Shown piece by piece: positions 29,675 to 40,229 of a DNA stretch of 55,828 nucleotides. The stretch comes from an uncultured bacterium. GTDB lineage: Bacteria; Planctomycetota; JAJSAM01; JAJVHW01. The first letter of the stretch is position 1. Each line of letters begins with the position of its first letter. Under the pieces are notes generated by a model. It saw only the letters and a list, made by a program, of their open reading frames with translations. It made no database searches and was not told the origin of the DNA. Location of the stretch: positions 1-55,828 of the forward strand of contig CALKVK010000037.1 in assembly GCA_937996235.1 (NCBI GenBank). The letters run 5' to 3'. The position numbers and the translations under genes are program-made.

Positions 29675-29808
29675 CCTCCCGGTCGGACCGGGTACGAGCT
29701 CTCGAAGTAGCAGTGCGTCGCGATGCCCCGGCTTCGCGAGAGCCGCCGGAACGCTGAAGGCGTCCGGCGACCCGGGGTGGCGCACCGAAGAGACGAGACA
29801 GAGGAACG

Positions 29809-30441
29809 ATGGCCAGGACCACCGATGCCAAGTGCCGGATGTGCCGGCGTGAAGGCGTGCTGCTCTACCTGAAGGGGCTGCGCTGCTACACCGAGAAGTG
29901 CGCAGTGCGCCGCCGCGAGACGCCCCCGGGCGCCGTTCGCCGCCGCGGCCGTCGGCGCCTCTCGGAGTACGGCACGCGCCTGCGCGAGAAGCAGAAGCTG
30001 AAGCGCGCGTACGGCGTGATGGAGAAGCAGTTCCGGCGCATCTTCGCCGAGGCCAGTCGGCAGAAGGGCAACACGGGCGAGAACCTCCTCGTGCTGCTGG
30101 AGCGCCGCCTCGACAACGTCGTCTACGCGATGGGCTTCGCCGCGTCGCGCGCCATGGCGCGCCAGATGGTGCGGCACGGCCACGTGCGCGTGAACGGCAA
30201 GCGTGCGAGCGTCCCGAGTCAGCTCGTGACCGCGGGCATGCAGATCTCCATCGCCGAGAAGGACAAGTCGCGAGCGCTGGCGAAGGCCGGCCTCGAGATG
30301 TCCCGCGGCTCCCGCTCCGCTCCGGCGTGGGTGACCGTGAACGACGAGGGCTTCGTGGGATCGGTGATCGCGCTGCCGAAGCGCGAGGACGTGCCGATCG
30401 ACATCAACGAGCTGTTCGTCGTCGAGGTGTGCTCGCGCTGA
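29809..30441 (+). CDS. rpsD: 30S ribosomal protein S4, zinc-binding form
   Basis: S4 starts 30S assembly and helps unwind mRNA. The 210-aa product has an N-terminal zinc site (CRMCRREGVLLYLKGLRCYT, then EKC), the body with EKQFRRIFAEASRQKGNTGE, and the S4 RNA-binding domain (LLERRLDNVVYAMGFAASRA, then RQMVRHGHVRVNGKRASVPS). It is therefore the C+ variant. GAGGAACG precedes the ATG. It lies between rpsK and rpoA as in many alpha operons. Confidence 0.98.
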   Translation: MARTTDAKCRMCRREGVLLYLKGLRCYTEKCAVRRRETPPGAVRRRGRRRLSEYGTRLREKQKLKRAYGVMEKQFRRIFAEASRQKGNTGENLLVLLERRLDNVVYAMGFAASRAMARQMVRHGHVRVNGKRASVPSQLVTAGMQISIAEKDKSRALAKAGLEMSRGSRSAPAWVTVNDEGFVGSVIALPKREDVPIDINELFVVEVCSR

Positions 30442-30550
30442 CGCGGGTCGCTCCTCCGTTCCAACAACCACACGAAGACAGATCCGAAACGACGCGGCCT
30501 CGGGGTCGCGCAGGACGGCCGGAGACGGCGGCTGCCGGGAGGTTTTGACG

Positions 30551-31564
30551 ATGCGCATTCGCTGGCGCGAGTTCGAGTTGCCCAACCGTGTCATCCGTGA
30601 CGAGACGGTCAGCGACGAGACCTACGGCATGTTCATCGCCGAGCCCTTCGAGAAGGGGTTCGGCACGACGGTCGGCAACGGTCTGCGGCGCGTGCTGCTC
30701 TCCTCGCTCGAGGGCGCGGCGGCGACGCACGTCAAGATCGCGGGCGTGGACCACGAGTTCTCGACGATCAACGGCGTCGTCGAGGACGTCACCGAGATCA
30801 TCCTGAACCTGAAGCGCCTGCTCGTGCGGATGCACTCCAGCGAGCCGCGGACCCTGCGCCTGCGCAAGACCGCGAAGGGGCCCGTCACGGCTGCGGACTT
30901 CGAGGGCACGTCGGACTGCGAGGTCGTGAGCAAGGACCTCTACATCTGCACGATCTCGAAGGACGACGTCGCGTTCGAGATGGAGGTCACCGTGCGCCGC
31001 GGGCGCGGCTACGTGACCGCCGACGAGAACTACGACGAGGACATGGAGCTCGGCGTGATCCCCGTCGACTCGATCTTCTCGCCCGTGCAGCGCGTCCGCT
31101 ACAGCACGCACGCCACGCGCGTCGGCAAGATGACGAACTACGACAAGCTCGTCATCGAGATCTGGACGAACGGCACGATCACGCCGGACATGGCGCTGCT
31201 CGAGGCGGCCAAGATCTACCGCAAGCACCTCAACCCGTTCGTCATGCCGGGCGACGGCGGCGAGGCCGTGGCGACCGGCATCTTCGCCGGCATCTCGGGC
31301 GGTGCGACGGACGACGGCGCGAAGGGCTCCTCCGTGAAGGAGCTCCTGACCCGCTCCATCTCGACGCTCGATCTCTCGGTCCGCGCGGCCAACTGCATGG
31401 CCGAGCAGAAGATCGAGACGGTCGGCGACCTGGTGCGCCGCTCGAAGGACGAGCTGCTGCAGGTGAAGAACTTCGGCAAGACGTCGCTGCGCGAGATCGA
31501 GAAGAAGCTCAAGGAGCTCGGCCTCGATCTCGGCCTGGACGTCGACGCCATCATGGCGTCGTAG
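30551..31564 (+). CDS. rpoA: DNA-directed RNA polymerase subunit alpha
   Basis: The alpha dimer is the scaffold for polymerase assembly, and its C-terminal domain contacts UP elements and activators. The 337-aa product has the N-terminal domain (FGTTVGNGLRRVLLSSLEGA, HEFSTINGVVEDVTEIILNL) and the C-terminal domain (STLDLSVRAANCMAEQKIET, KNFGKTSLREIEKKLKELGL). I chose the ATG at 30551 because GGGAGG at 30537-30542 is spaced eight bases from it and would be too near the in-frame TTG at 30545. Confidence 0.98.
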   Translation: MRIRWREFELPNRVIRDETVSDETYGMFIAEPFEKGFGTTVGNGLRRVLLSSLEGAAATHVKIAGVDHEFSTINGVVEDVTEIILNLKRLLVRMHSSEPRTLRLRKTAKGPVTAADFEGTSDCEVVSKDLYICTISKDDVAFEMEVTVRRGRGYVTADENYDEDMELGVIPVDSIFSPVQRVRYSTHATRVGKMTNYDKLVIEIWTNGTITPDMALLEAAKIYRKHLNPFVMPGDGGEAVATGIFAGISGGATDDGAKGSSVKELLTRSISTLDLSVRAANCMAEQKIETVGDLVRRSKDELLQVKNFGKTSLREIEKKLKELGLDLGLDVDAIMAS

Positions 31565-31585
31565 GCGCCGCGAAGGAGCACAGAG

Positions 31586-32020
31586 ATGCGTCACCGCAAG
31601 CGAGGCCGCAAGTTCGGCCGGAAGACGGACCCGCGCCGCGCGCTCAAGCGCGACGTGGTCAACTCGCTCTTCCTCCACGGGCGGATCACGACGACGCTGG
31701 CACGCGCGAAGGAGTTCCGCTCCTACGCCGAGCGCATGATCACGATCGCGAAGCGGGGCGCCGCCGCGCGCGCCGCGGGCGACCGCATCGCAGCGCTGAC
31801 GGTCTACCGCCGGCTGCTCTCGGAGCTGCACGACGAGTCGATCGTCGTGCATCTCATCGACGAGATCGCCCCGCGCTTCGCGGATCGCCCCGGCGGCTAC
31901 ACCCGCGTGCTGCGCTTCGCGAACGGCCGCCTGGGCGACAACGCGCCCACGGCGCTGTTCGAACTCGTCGACCACGAGCCGGCGGCCGCGCCCGCCGCGA
32001 CCGACGAAGCTTCCTCCTGA
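31586..32020 (+). CDS. rplQ: 50S ribosomal protein L17
   Basis: L17 lies near the tunnel exit. The 144-aa product begins MRHRKRGRKFGRKTDPRRAL and contains LFLHGRITTTLARAKEFRSY, ERMITIAKRG, and PGGYTRVLRFANGRLGDNAP, then LFELVDHE. A short Ala/Pro-rich tail of about 14 residues follows. It is the last gene of the S10-spc-alpha run and is followed by a strong hairpin. Confidence 0.98.
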   Translation: MRHRKRGRKFGRKTDPRRALKRDVVNSLFLHGRITTTLARAKEFRSYAERMITIAKRGAAARAAGDRIAALTVYRRLLSELHDESIVVHLIDEIAPRFADRPGGYTRVLRFANGRLGDNAPTALFELVDHEPAAAPAATDEASS

Positions 32021-32032
32021 GCGTGCGCGAAC

Positions 32033-32077
32033 CCGCCCCGCGTCGGCGTGAGCTTGTGTCGCGCCGGCGCGGGGCGG
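32033..32077 (+). terminator. 16-bp hairpin after rplQ
   Basis: The arms 32033-32048 and 32062-32077 pair along all 16 positions (one G-U) around a 13-base loop. It starts 12 bases after the rplQ stop and ends just before the next gene. No U-run follows. The probable role is termination or attenuation at the end of the ribosomal protein operon. Confidence 0.6.
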
Positions 32078-32081
32078 CGGG

Positions 32082-32906
32082 TTGAATGGGGCCGTGCGCA
32101 CGGACGAACGCCGTTGGACGCTGGTCAGGACCTTCTACCGGTCCTACCGGGCGTTCAGTGCGCTGTTCGAGGCGTACGAGCGTCGCGTCGAGTCGTTCGT
32201 CGCGCTCTACGGCAAGGACCGGCGCGAGCTGAAGCTGGCCCCCGACGAACTGCTCTCGCTGTTCGACGGCAACGCGCTCTCCGCGCTGCGCGACAACGAG
32301 CTCGCGCTCCTCAAGGACACGGCCCACCAGCTCTTCCGCGGCGGAGACGTGCCCGACCCCTTCGACAGCCACGTGACGAACATCTATCACGAGGTGTCGA
32401 TCCTGAAGGAGGAGCACTGGACGGTCCGCGAGGACGTCATGCGTTCGGACCGCAAGGCGTACGACCGCTACTACCGCGAGGTGAACATCTACTACCCGCG
32501 CCGTCTGCGCCACACGCGGAACCTCTACGGCAAGGCGCGCGAGCGGCTCGAGACGGTCCTGCTGCCCGCGTTCTCGCGCAACAAGATCATGGTGCGCTCC
32601 GTGTACCTGTTCGGCGAGCGGCTCGTGCACGGGGTCTACGAGCGCGGGCTCGACCAGTGCTACGAGTACATGTACCCGAACGGGGGCGCGCTCACGGGCT
32701 TCACGCTCGCGGCGGACTCGTTCCTCGACGGCGGGTTCTGCGCGGAGGCCGGACAGGCCTACGGCCGTGCGCTGGCGGTGCTCGACGCGCGGCTGGCCGC
32801 GACGGACGGGACGGAGGAACCCGTCCCGGAGCGCGAGCTGCGCGAGCTCGCGGCGCAGCGCCGCAACCTCCTCCGCCGCAGGGAGCGGGCCCTGGCGCTC
32901 GACTGA
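32082..32906 (+). CDS. Conserved-looking protein of unknown function
   Basis: I do not recognise this 274-aa protein. It has no signal peptide or membrane span and looks all-helical, with several Tyr- and Arg-rich helices (TFYRSYRAFSALFEAYERRV, YDRYYREVNIYYPRRLRHTR) and a C-terminal coiled-coil-like helix ending RRNLLRRRERALALD. Part of it (LDQCYEYMYPNGGALTGFTL, then a segment on FCAEAGQAYGRAL) is reminiscent of TPR-like helical pairs, but no repeat is clear. The start is uncertain: the TTG at 32082 gives the longest frame, while the GTG at 32094 is four codons in; neither has a good ribosome-binding site. Codon use is like its neighbours, and miaB follows after four bases, so it is probably expressed with miaB. 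Cytoplasmic, function unknown. Confidence 0.8.
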   Translation: MNGAVRTDERRWTLVRTFYRSYRAFSALFEAYERRVESFVALYGKDRRELKLAPDELLSLFDGNALSALRDNELALLKDTAHQLFRGGDVPDPFDSHVTNIYHEVSILKEEHWTVREDVMRSDRKAYDRYYREVNIYYPRRLRHTRNLYGKARERLETVLLPAFSRNKIMVRSVYLFGERLVHGVYERGLDQCYEYMYPNGGALTGFTLAADSFLDGGFCAEAGQAYGRALAVLDARLAATDGTEEPVPERELRELAAQRRNLLRRRERALALD

Positions 32907-32910
32907 ACGC

Positions 32911-34284
32911 ATGGACGCGCGGACCGAACCCGATCCGAGCGACGCCACCGCCGCGCGCACGCGCCGCGTGTACGTGGAGGCGTTCGGCTGCCAGATGAAC
33001 TTCCTCGACGGCGAGCTCGCGGTCTCGCGGCTCGCCGACCACGGCTGGTCGCAGACCGCCGATCCGGATGCAGCGGACCTGATCCTCTTCAACACGTGTT
33101 CGGTGCGCGACCAGAGCGAGAACCGCGTGTGGTCGCGCCTCGGCGCGCTGCGCGAGCGCAAGGCCCGCGACCCCGCGCTCCTCATCGGCGTGATGGGCTG
33201 CATGGCGCAGCGTGAGGCCGAGCACCTGCTGCGCCGCATGCCGCACGTCGACCTCGTGTGCGGCACGCGGCGCTTCCAGGAGATGCACCGGCTGGTCGAG
33301 CGGGCGGAGTCCGACGGTCCCGTGCTCGCGGTGGAGACCGAGGGCTACGTCGACGTGCGGCGCGACGTGCGCGTGCGGCCCGAGCGGCACCGCGCGTACG
33401 TCTCGGTCATGCGCGGGTGCGACCACCGCTGCAGCTACTGCATCGTGCCGCGGACGCGGGGGGCTCAGGTCGACCGCCCGTTCGACGACGTGCTCGACGA
33501 GGTGCGGCGCCTCGCCGGCGACGGTGTGCGCGAGGTGACGCTGCTCGGGCAGAACATCAACACCTACGGCCGCTACCTGCCCGGGAGACCGACGCTCGGC
33601 GACCTGATCCGCGCCGCCGACGGCGTGCCGGGGATCGGACGCATCCGATTCCTCACGAGCAACCCGATGGACATCCGCGACGAGCTGCTGCTCACGCTGG
33701 CCGAGGTGCCGTCGGCGGCCGGATACCTGCACTTCCCCGCGCAGCACGGGCACTCGGACGTCCTGCGGCGCATGTTCCGCGGCTACTCGCGCGAGCGCTA
33801 CCTCGAGGTCTGCCGGCGGGCGCGCGAGCTCTGTCCCGGTCTCGAGCTCGCGAGTGACCTCATCGTGGGATTCCCCGGCGAGACCGACGAGGAGTTCGCG
33901 GCGACGCGCTCGCTCGTCGAGCTCGTGGAGTTCAAGCAGGTGTACGTCTTCAAGTACTCGCCGCGGCCGGGCACCGCTGCGGCCGACGCCTACGCCGACG
34001 ACGTGCCCGACGACGTCAAGCGCGACCGCAAGAACGAGCTGCTCGCGGTGCAGGAGCGCGTCTCGGAGCGACGCAACCAGGCGCACGTCGGCCGCACGGT
34101 GCACGTGCTGGTCGACGGGCCGTCCCCGCGCAACGCCGAGCGGCTCTGCGGCCGCGCGGAGGGCCAGCACATGGTGATCTTCGACGGCCCGGACGATCTC
34201 GTCGGGCGCTTCGTGGACGTCGCCGTCGAGCGCGCCACCGCGGCCGCCCTGTACGGGCGGCCGATCGAGGGGAGCGCGCGCTGA
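32911..34284 (+). CDS. miaB: tRNA-2-methylthio-N6-isopentenyladenosine synthase MiaB
   Basis: A radical-SAM methylthiotransferase that converts i6A37 to ms2i6A37 in tRNAs reading UNN codons. The 457-aa product has the N-terminal cluster cysteines Cys27 (EAFGCQMN), Cys63 (FNTCSVRDQSENR) and Cys97 (GVMGCMAQRE), the radical-SAM triad Cys170/174/177 (RGCDHRCSYCIVPRTRG), LLGQNINTYG, and a C-terminal TRAM domain. QMN, rather than the QLN-type variants, points to MiaB and not to MtaB or RimO. The barrel motif usually written PVQSGS reads PAQHGHSDVLRRMFRGYSRE. ribD begins two bases after the stop. Confidence 0.96.
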   Translation: MDARTEPDPSDATAARTRRVYVEAFGCQMNFLDGELAVSRLADHGWSQTADPDAADLILFNTCSVRDQSENRVWSRLGALRERKARDPALLIGVMGCMAQREAEHLLRRMPHVDLVCGTRRFQEMHRLVERAESDGPVLAVETEGYVDVRRDVRVRPERHRAYVSVMRGCDHRCSYCIVPRTRGAQVDRPFDDVLDEVRRLAGDGVREVTLLGQNINTYGRYLPGRPTLGDLIRAADGVPGIGRIRFLTSNPMDIRDELLLTLAEVPSAAGYLHFPAQHGHSDVLRRMFRGYSRERYLEVCRRARELCPGLELASDLIVGFPGETDEEFAATRSLVELVEFKQVYVFKYSPRPGTAAADAYADDVPDDVKRDRKNELLAVQERVSERRNQAHVGRTVHVLVDGPSPRNAERLCGRAEGQHMVIFDGPDDLVGRFVDVAVERATAAALYGRPIEGSAR

Positions 34285-34285
34285 C

Positions 34286-35419
34286 GTGAGCACCGCGCAC
34301 GGCGCAGCGCCGCAGCGCGTGTGGGAGCTCCTCGATCACGCTGCGCGGCTGGCCGAGTCGGGTCGGTTCCGCGTCGAGCCCAACCCGCTGGTCGGCGCCG
34401 TCGTGCTGGACGCCGGCGGGGCGGTCGCGGGGGAAGGCCGGCACGAGTGCTATGGCGGCCCGCACGCGGAGGTCGCTGCGCTCGCCGCGGCCGGAGCGCG
34501 CGCGCGCGGCGGAACGCTGCTCGTGACGCTCGAGCCGTGCACGCACGAGGCGAAGAAGACCGCACCGTGCGCGCCCGCCGTGATCGCGTCCGGCGTCGCA
34601 CGCGTGATCGCGGGCGCGTGCGACCCGAATCCCGCGACGCGCGGGCGGGCCGCCGCACTGTTCGCGCGGCAGGCGATCGCGTACGAGGTCGTGGCGCACG
34701 CGCCGAGCGCGGAGCTCCTCGCGCCGCACGAGCGCGCGCTCGCGTCGGACGTGCCCTGGACGATCGCGAAGTGGGCCTCGTCGCTCGACGGCTGCCTCGC
34801 GGACGCATCCGGCGCCTCGCGCTGGATCAGCGGCGCGGCGTCGCGCGACGTCGTCCACGAGCTGCGGGCGCGCGTCGAAGCCGTGGTCGTCGGGAGCCGA
34901 ACCGCCGCGGCCGACGATCCGGAGCTCACCGCACGGGGCGTGGCTCCCGCCCTCGCGCGGCCCGCACTGCGCGTCGTGGTCGACTCGCGTCTCTCCCTGC
35001 CTCCGTCCGGGCGCCTGGCGACGACGGCGCGCGAGACGCCGGTCGTCGTGATCGGCTCGACCCCGCTCGCCGACGAGGCGCGTCGCCGGGCCCTCGAGGC
35101 GGCAGGCGTCGAGGTCGTGCTCGTCGCGGGGCAGCCGGACGGGCGCGTCGACCTCCGCGAGGCGTGGCGTGCGCTGCGCGTGCGCGGCGTCCGCCGCATG
35201 CTCCTCGAGTCCGGGGGTGTGCTCGGCGGAGCTGCTGCGAGTGCCGGTCTGATCGACCAGGTGCTCGCGTGCGTCGCCCCCATGGTCCTCGGTGGGAGCG
35301 CGGCGCCGCGCGTGCTCGGGGGCGAGGGCTTCGCGCTGGCTGCCGCGCCGCGGCTCGAGCGGACGCGCGTGCTGCGCGTCGGCGACGACGTGCACGTCGA
35401 GGGCTACTGGCCGCGCTGA
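34286..35419 (+). CDS. ribD: Bifunctional riboflavin biosynthesis deaminase/reductase RibD
   Basis: Carries out the second and third steps of riboflavin synthesis: deamination of the pyrimidine from GTP, then reduction of its ribosyl side chain. In the 377-aa product the deaminase domain (residues 1-145) has the zinc ligands His60 and catalytic Glu62 (GPHAEV), Cys85 and Cys95 (EPCTHEAKKTAPCAP), and the early motif PNPLVGAVV. The reductase domain follows from about residue 150 (PWTIAKWASSLDGCLADASG, SRWISGAASRD, VVVGSRTAAADDPELTARG, LLESGGVLGG). The GTG start lies one base after miaB, suggesting co-transcription. No other rib gene is in the window. Confidence 0.96.
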   Translation: MSTAHGAAPQRVWELLDHAARLAESGRFRVEPNPLVGAVVLDAGGAVAGEGRHECYGGPHAEVAALAAAGARARGGTLLVTLEPCTHEAKKTAPCAPAVIASGVARVIAGACDPNPATRGRAAALFARQAIAYEVVAHAPSAELLAPHERALASDVPWTIAKWASSLDGCLADASGASRWISGAASRDVVHELRARVEAVVVGSRTAAADDPELTARGVAPALARPALRVVVDSRLSLPPSGRLATTARETPVVVIGSTPLADEARRRALEAAGVEVVLVAGQPDGRVDLREAWRALRVRGVRRMLLESGGVLGGAAASAGLIDQVLACVAPMVLGGSAAPRVLGGEGFALAAAPRLERTRVLRVGDDVHVEGYWPR

Positions 35420-35442
35420 GCGCGCGCCCGGGGGCAGAGCGG

Positions 35443-36501
35443 CTACTGGGACGACTCGTGGCCGCTCGCGTTCGTGATGTCGGACACGCGGCGCCGGATC
35501 CAGTTCTCGTCGATCGTCTTGCGGAGCTCGAGCAGGGTCGTGTCCACGGGGTCGATCCGCAGTCCGCGGTCGACCACGTCGGACGCGCGCCGCCACGCCT
35601 TGTTCTCGACCTCCATCGTGCCCCAGCGACCGAGCAGCGTGACCGTGCGTCGGTCGCAGTCCTGCATCTCGCGCTTGCACGCGTCGGTGGTCTCGCCGGG
35701 GCCGGCGGTCCGTGCCACGCGCTTGAAGGTGTCGCGAGCACCGGCGAAGGCCTTCTCCGCAGCCGTCAGCGCGCGCCGGGCGCGGGTCTGGTTGCCCTTC
35801 GCCAGGTTGGCGAACGCGTCGATCGACTGCTCCTCGCCCTCGCGCTTCTGCGCCTGCGCGGCGCGGAAGTTCTCGTCGATCCAGGCCTGCTTGCGCCCCG
35901 ACTTCGCGGCGCGCTCCTCTTCCTCGGCCTTCTCGCGCTCGAGCGCGTCGCGGCGTTCGATGCGCTCGAGCAGGTCCGGCACGCGCGCGCGGACGCGGTC
36001 GGCGTCGTCGCCGGGGGGAGCGATCCGCAGGTAGCGGCGCGCCTCGTCGAGAGCGCCGTCCACGTCGTCCGCCTCGAGTCGCGCATCGATCTCCGCCAGC
36101 GCCGTGTCCGCCTCGGCGCGCGCGATCTCCGCGAGCAGTTCCTTCGCCTTCGGCGCGTCGTCTCCGGCGAGCCCCGCGCAGCGCTGCGCCTCGCGTCGGG
36201 CCTGGTGGAAGAGGCCCATCTCGAGCGCCCAGCGGGCGACCTCGAGCCGGCCTGCGGCGTCGTCCGCGGCGAGGCTCGCGGACCAGAGCTCGTAGCGCGA
36301 GATGGGCAGGACCTCGCCCCACCCGACGCGCAGGCGCTCGCCGCGCTCGCGCGCGAAGAGCACGCCGTCCGCGTCGAGCTCGACGACCTCGCCGGGGATC
36401 AGGTCCCCGTTGCGCAGCTTCAGGACCTCGCCTGCGCGGGCGGCAGCGGCGACGGCGAGCAGGACGAGGAGTGCGAGGGCGTGACGCGACATGCGCCGCA
36501 T
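35443..36501 (-). CDS. Exported helical protein with a small beta N-terminal domain, unknown function
   Basis: A 352-aa protein I cannot name. Residues 1-23 form a signal peptide (ALALLVLLAVAAAARAG). Next comes a short beta-type segment, LKLRNGDLIPGEVVELDADG and VLFARERGERLRVGWGEVLP, of the kind often seen at the start of planctomycete exported proteins. The rest is helical and TPR-like (WALEMGLFHQARREAQRCAG, DDVDGALDEARRYLRIAPPG) with a charged central part EREKAEEEERAAKSGRKQ. Either ATG 36501 or ATG 36492 could be the start. It begins one base after the stop of the upstream lipoprotein-like gene, so the two form an operon. Location is probably periplasmic. Confidence 0.85.
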   Translation of the reverse strand: MRRMSRHALALLVLLAVAAAARAGEVLKLRNGDLIPGEVVELDADGVLFARERGERLRVGWGEVLPISRYELWSASLAADDAAGRLEVARWALEMGLFHQARREAQRCAGLAGDDAPKAKELLAEIARAEADTALAEIDARLEADDVDGALDEARRYLRIAPPGDDADRVRARVPDLLERIERRDALEREKAEEEERAAKSGRKQAWIDENFRAAQAQKREGEEQSIDAFANLAKGNQTRARRALTAAEKAFAGARDTFKRVARTAGPGETTDACKREMQDCDRRTVTLLGRWGTMEVENKAWRRASDVVDRGLRIDPVDTTLLELRKTIDENWIRRRVSDITNASGHESSQ

Positions 36502-36502
36502 T

Positions 36503-37549
36503 CTAGCGGGACGCGTCGCGCTGGGGCGGGCGCGAGATCGCGTCCGCGTCCTCCTCGGCGATCCGGCGCTCGATCTCCTCCAGGCGCTTGCGCGCCTCGA
36601 TGACGCTCGCGTCGTCGTCGCCGCGCGTCGTCATCGCGAGGAACGTGCGCAGATCCTGGCGGGCGCGGTCCCAGTCGCGGCGAGCCTGGCGCACGACGCC
36701 GCGATTCAGGAACCCGCTCTCCTGCTGCGGGTCGAGCTGCACGACGGCATCGAGTTCGGCCTCGGCCTCCGCGAGCCGGCCGAGCTTGAAGAGGACGTTC
36801 GCGACGAGGTCGCGCAGCTCCGCCTCCTGCCGTTCCGCGCCCTCGAGCTTGAGCTGCCAGATCGGCGCCTCCTTCGGGAAGCGCGTGATGTTGTCGCGCC
36901 AGAAGGACTTCGAGGACTCGATCCGCTGCTGGTACGCGCGCGCCCACTCGAGGCTCTTCATGAGGTCGCCGCGGTAGGCCGCCATCTTGGCGAGACCGAC
37001 GATACAGGCGAGCTGGTACTGCGCCTCCTGCTCCCCTCCGCTGTAGACGGCGGCGTAGCTGGCCTCGGCGATCCGCGCGTGGCGTTCGAGCTCCGCCCGC
37101 GCCGGTGCGAGCTCGGTGCTCGTCTCCGGCGTGCCCTCGCCGGCGGCGTACTCGAGCTGCTGCACCTTGCGCGCGTAGAGGTTCACCCAGCGGTCGTGGA
37201 CGAGCGCGAAGCCCAGTTCCGCGCGCCACTCGAGCCCGTCGAGGTCCGCACCGCGGAGCTCGCCCAGCCGCGTCTCGGCCTCCGCGAGACGCTGCACGCC
37301 CTCCGGCGATTCCTGCAGCCCGAGCTGGTAGTACACCATCGCCTGACCCAGACGCGCCTTGGCGTTCAGCGGGTCGAGCTCCAGCACCTTGCCCCACTGC
37401 TGGTAGGCCTGGTCGTAGTGGCGCTGGTCGTAGTACTGCGCGGCGTTCTCGAGGTGCAGCGACAGGCGCTGGCGATCCTCGGTGCCGAGCGTCGTGCAGG
37501 CGCAGACGAGGAGTGCGGCGGCGAGCGCCGGGGCGAGAGCGAGTCGCAT
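36503..37549 (-). CDS. Lipoprotein-like TPR protein, unknown function
   Basis: A 348-aa protein with an N-terminal hydrophobic stretch and a possible lipobox (ALAAALLVCACTTLG; cleavage before the second Cys), then TPR repeats: ENAAQYYDQRHYDQAYQQWG followed by KVLELDPLNAKARLGQAMVY, and near the C-terminus VLFKLGRLAEAEAELDAVVQ followed by LDPQQESGFLNRGVVRQARR. The tail is charged (RKRLEEIERRIAEEDADAIS). GGAG four bases before the ATG supports the start. It is the first gene of a two-gene minus-strand operon. A role as a membrane-anchored scaffold is inferred from the architecture; no specific function is visible. Confidence 0.88.
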   Translation of the reverse strand: MRLALAPALAAALLVCACTTLGTEDRQRLSLHLENAAQYYDQRHYDQAYQQWGKVLELDPLNAKARLGQAMVYYQLGLQESPEGVQRLAEAETRLGELRGADLDGLEWRAELGFALVHDRWVNLYARKVQQLEYAAGEGTPETSTELAPARAELERHARIAEASYAAVYSGGEQEAQYQLACIVGLAKMAAYRGDLMKSLEWARAYQQRIESSKSFWRDNITRFPKEAPIWQLKLEGAERQEAELRDLVANVLFKLGRLAEAEAELDAVVQLDPQQESGFLNRGVVRQARRDWDRARQDLRTFLAMTTRGDDDASVIEARKRLEEIERRIAEEDADAISRPPQRDASR

Positions 37550-37629
37550 GGGACTCCGATCCTCGCTCCGGGCGTCACTCTTCGGTCATGCGACGCCCCG
37601 GAGCGGCGCGCCGTCGCCCGCCGGAGCGG

Positions 37630-38097
37630 TCAGCGCAGGTCGGAGGACGTGTCGTACACCCAGGTCGTGTCGACCATCGGGTAGTCGAGCACCTCACCGG
37701 GCGCGAAGAACAGGGCCAGCTCGCGCTCGGCCGATTCCGGCGCGTCGCTGGCGTGCACGAGGTTGAAGCCGTCGCTGATCGCGAAGTCGCCGCGGATGGT
37801 GCCGGCCTCGGCCTTGGAGCCGAACGTCGCGCCCAGGAGTTTGCGGACGACCGCCACCGCCGACTTGCCGCGCAGCGCGAGCGCCAGCACGGGGCTCGAC
37901 GTCATGTACTGGACGAGACCGGGGTAGAACGGCTTCCCGCGGTGCGGCGCGTAGTGCGCCTCGGCCGTGGCCATCGGGATCAGCATCAGCTTCGCGCCGA
38001 CGATCTGCAGCCCCTTCTCCTCGAAGCGCGTGAGGATGCGTCCGACGAGGCGGCGCTGGACGCCGTCCGGCTTGATCAGGATGAGCGAGGTCTCCAT
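37630..38097 (-). CDS. ndk: Nucleoside diphosphate kinase
   Basis: Transfers phosphate from ATP to other NDPs through a phosphohistidine. The 155-aa product begins METSLILIKPDGVQRRLVGR and carries the active-site motif with catalytic His115 (ISDGFNLVHASDAPESAERE), close to the family's NxxHGSD. The C-terminal tail (PMVDTTWVYDTSSDLR) is about ten residues longer than in E. coli. The frame is open 26 codons further upstream, but GGAG before the ATG at 38097 and the family N-terminus fix the start. It is divergent from aspS; the 176-base gap between them must hold both promoters. Confidence 0.96.
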   Translation of the reverse strand: METSLILIKPDGVQRRLVGRILTRFEEKGLQIVGAKLMLIPMATAEAHYAPHRGKPFYPGLVQYMTSSPVLALALRGKSAVAVVRKLLGATFGSKAEAGTIRGDFAISDGFNLVHASDAPESAERELALFFAPGEVLDYPMVDTTWVYDTSSDLR

Positions 38098-38273
38098 CGG
38101 GCTGTCTCCGTGCAGGGTCGTGGGGAAGCCGCGGAGTGTCGAGCCCGCTGCACCGCCGATGGCTCTTTTTCCCACGGCGGCGGGCCCCCTGCGCCGTGCG
38201 CGCCGCGCAGAAAAACGGACCGCCCCGGCGTCGCGCTTGCGACGCTGCGGGACTTCACTCCCCGGAGGCCCGG

Positions 38274-40072
<1,799 letters not shown>

Positions 40073-40076
<4 letters not shown>

Positions 40077-40100
40077 CATCACGTGCGAGGTGCCTAACAT
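40073..40100 (+). promoter_or_regulatory. Sigma-70-type promoter for the 735-aa exported protein
   Basis: A perfect -35 TTGACA (40073-40078), a 16-base spacer, and -10 TAACAT (40095-40100). It overlaps the last codon and stop of aspS. Transcription would begin near 40107, leaving an untranslated leader of about 120 bases before the ATG at 40230. It is one of the best matches to the consensus in the window. Confidence 0.7.
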
Positions 40101-40229
40101 CACGGAGGCTGCGGGAGGCGCCCGCAGTTCTCGGGCTGGTTGGACGATCCGGGCTCTCGGCGCCGGGCTCACGCGGGCATGCGTGCGTCCGGCTTCGATG
40201 GCGTTTCGGGGCCGCGCTCTGGAGGTGTC

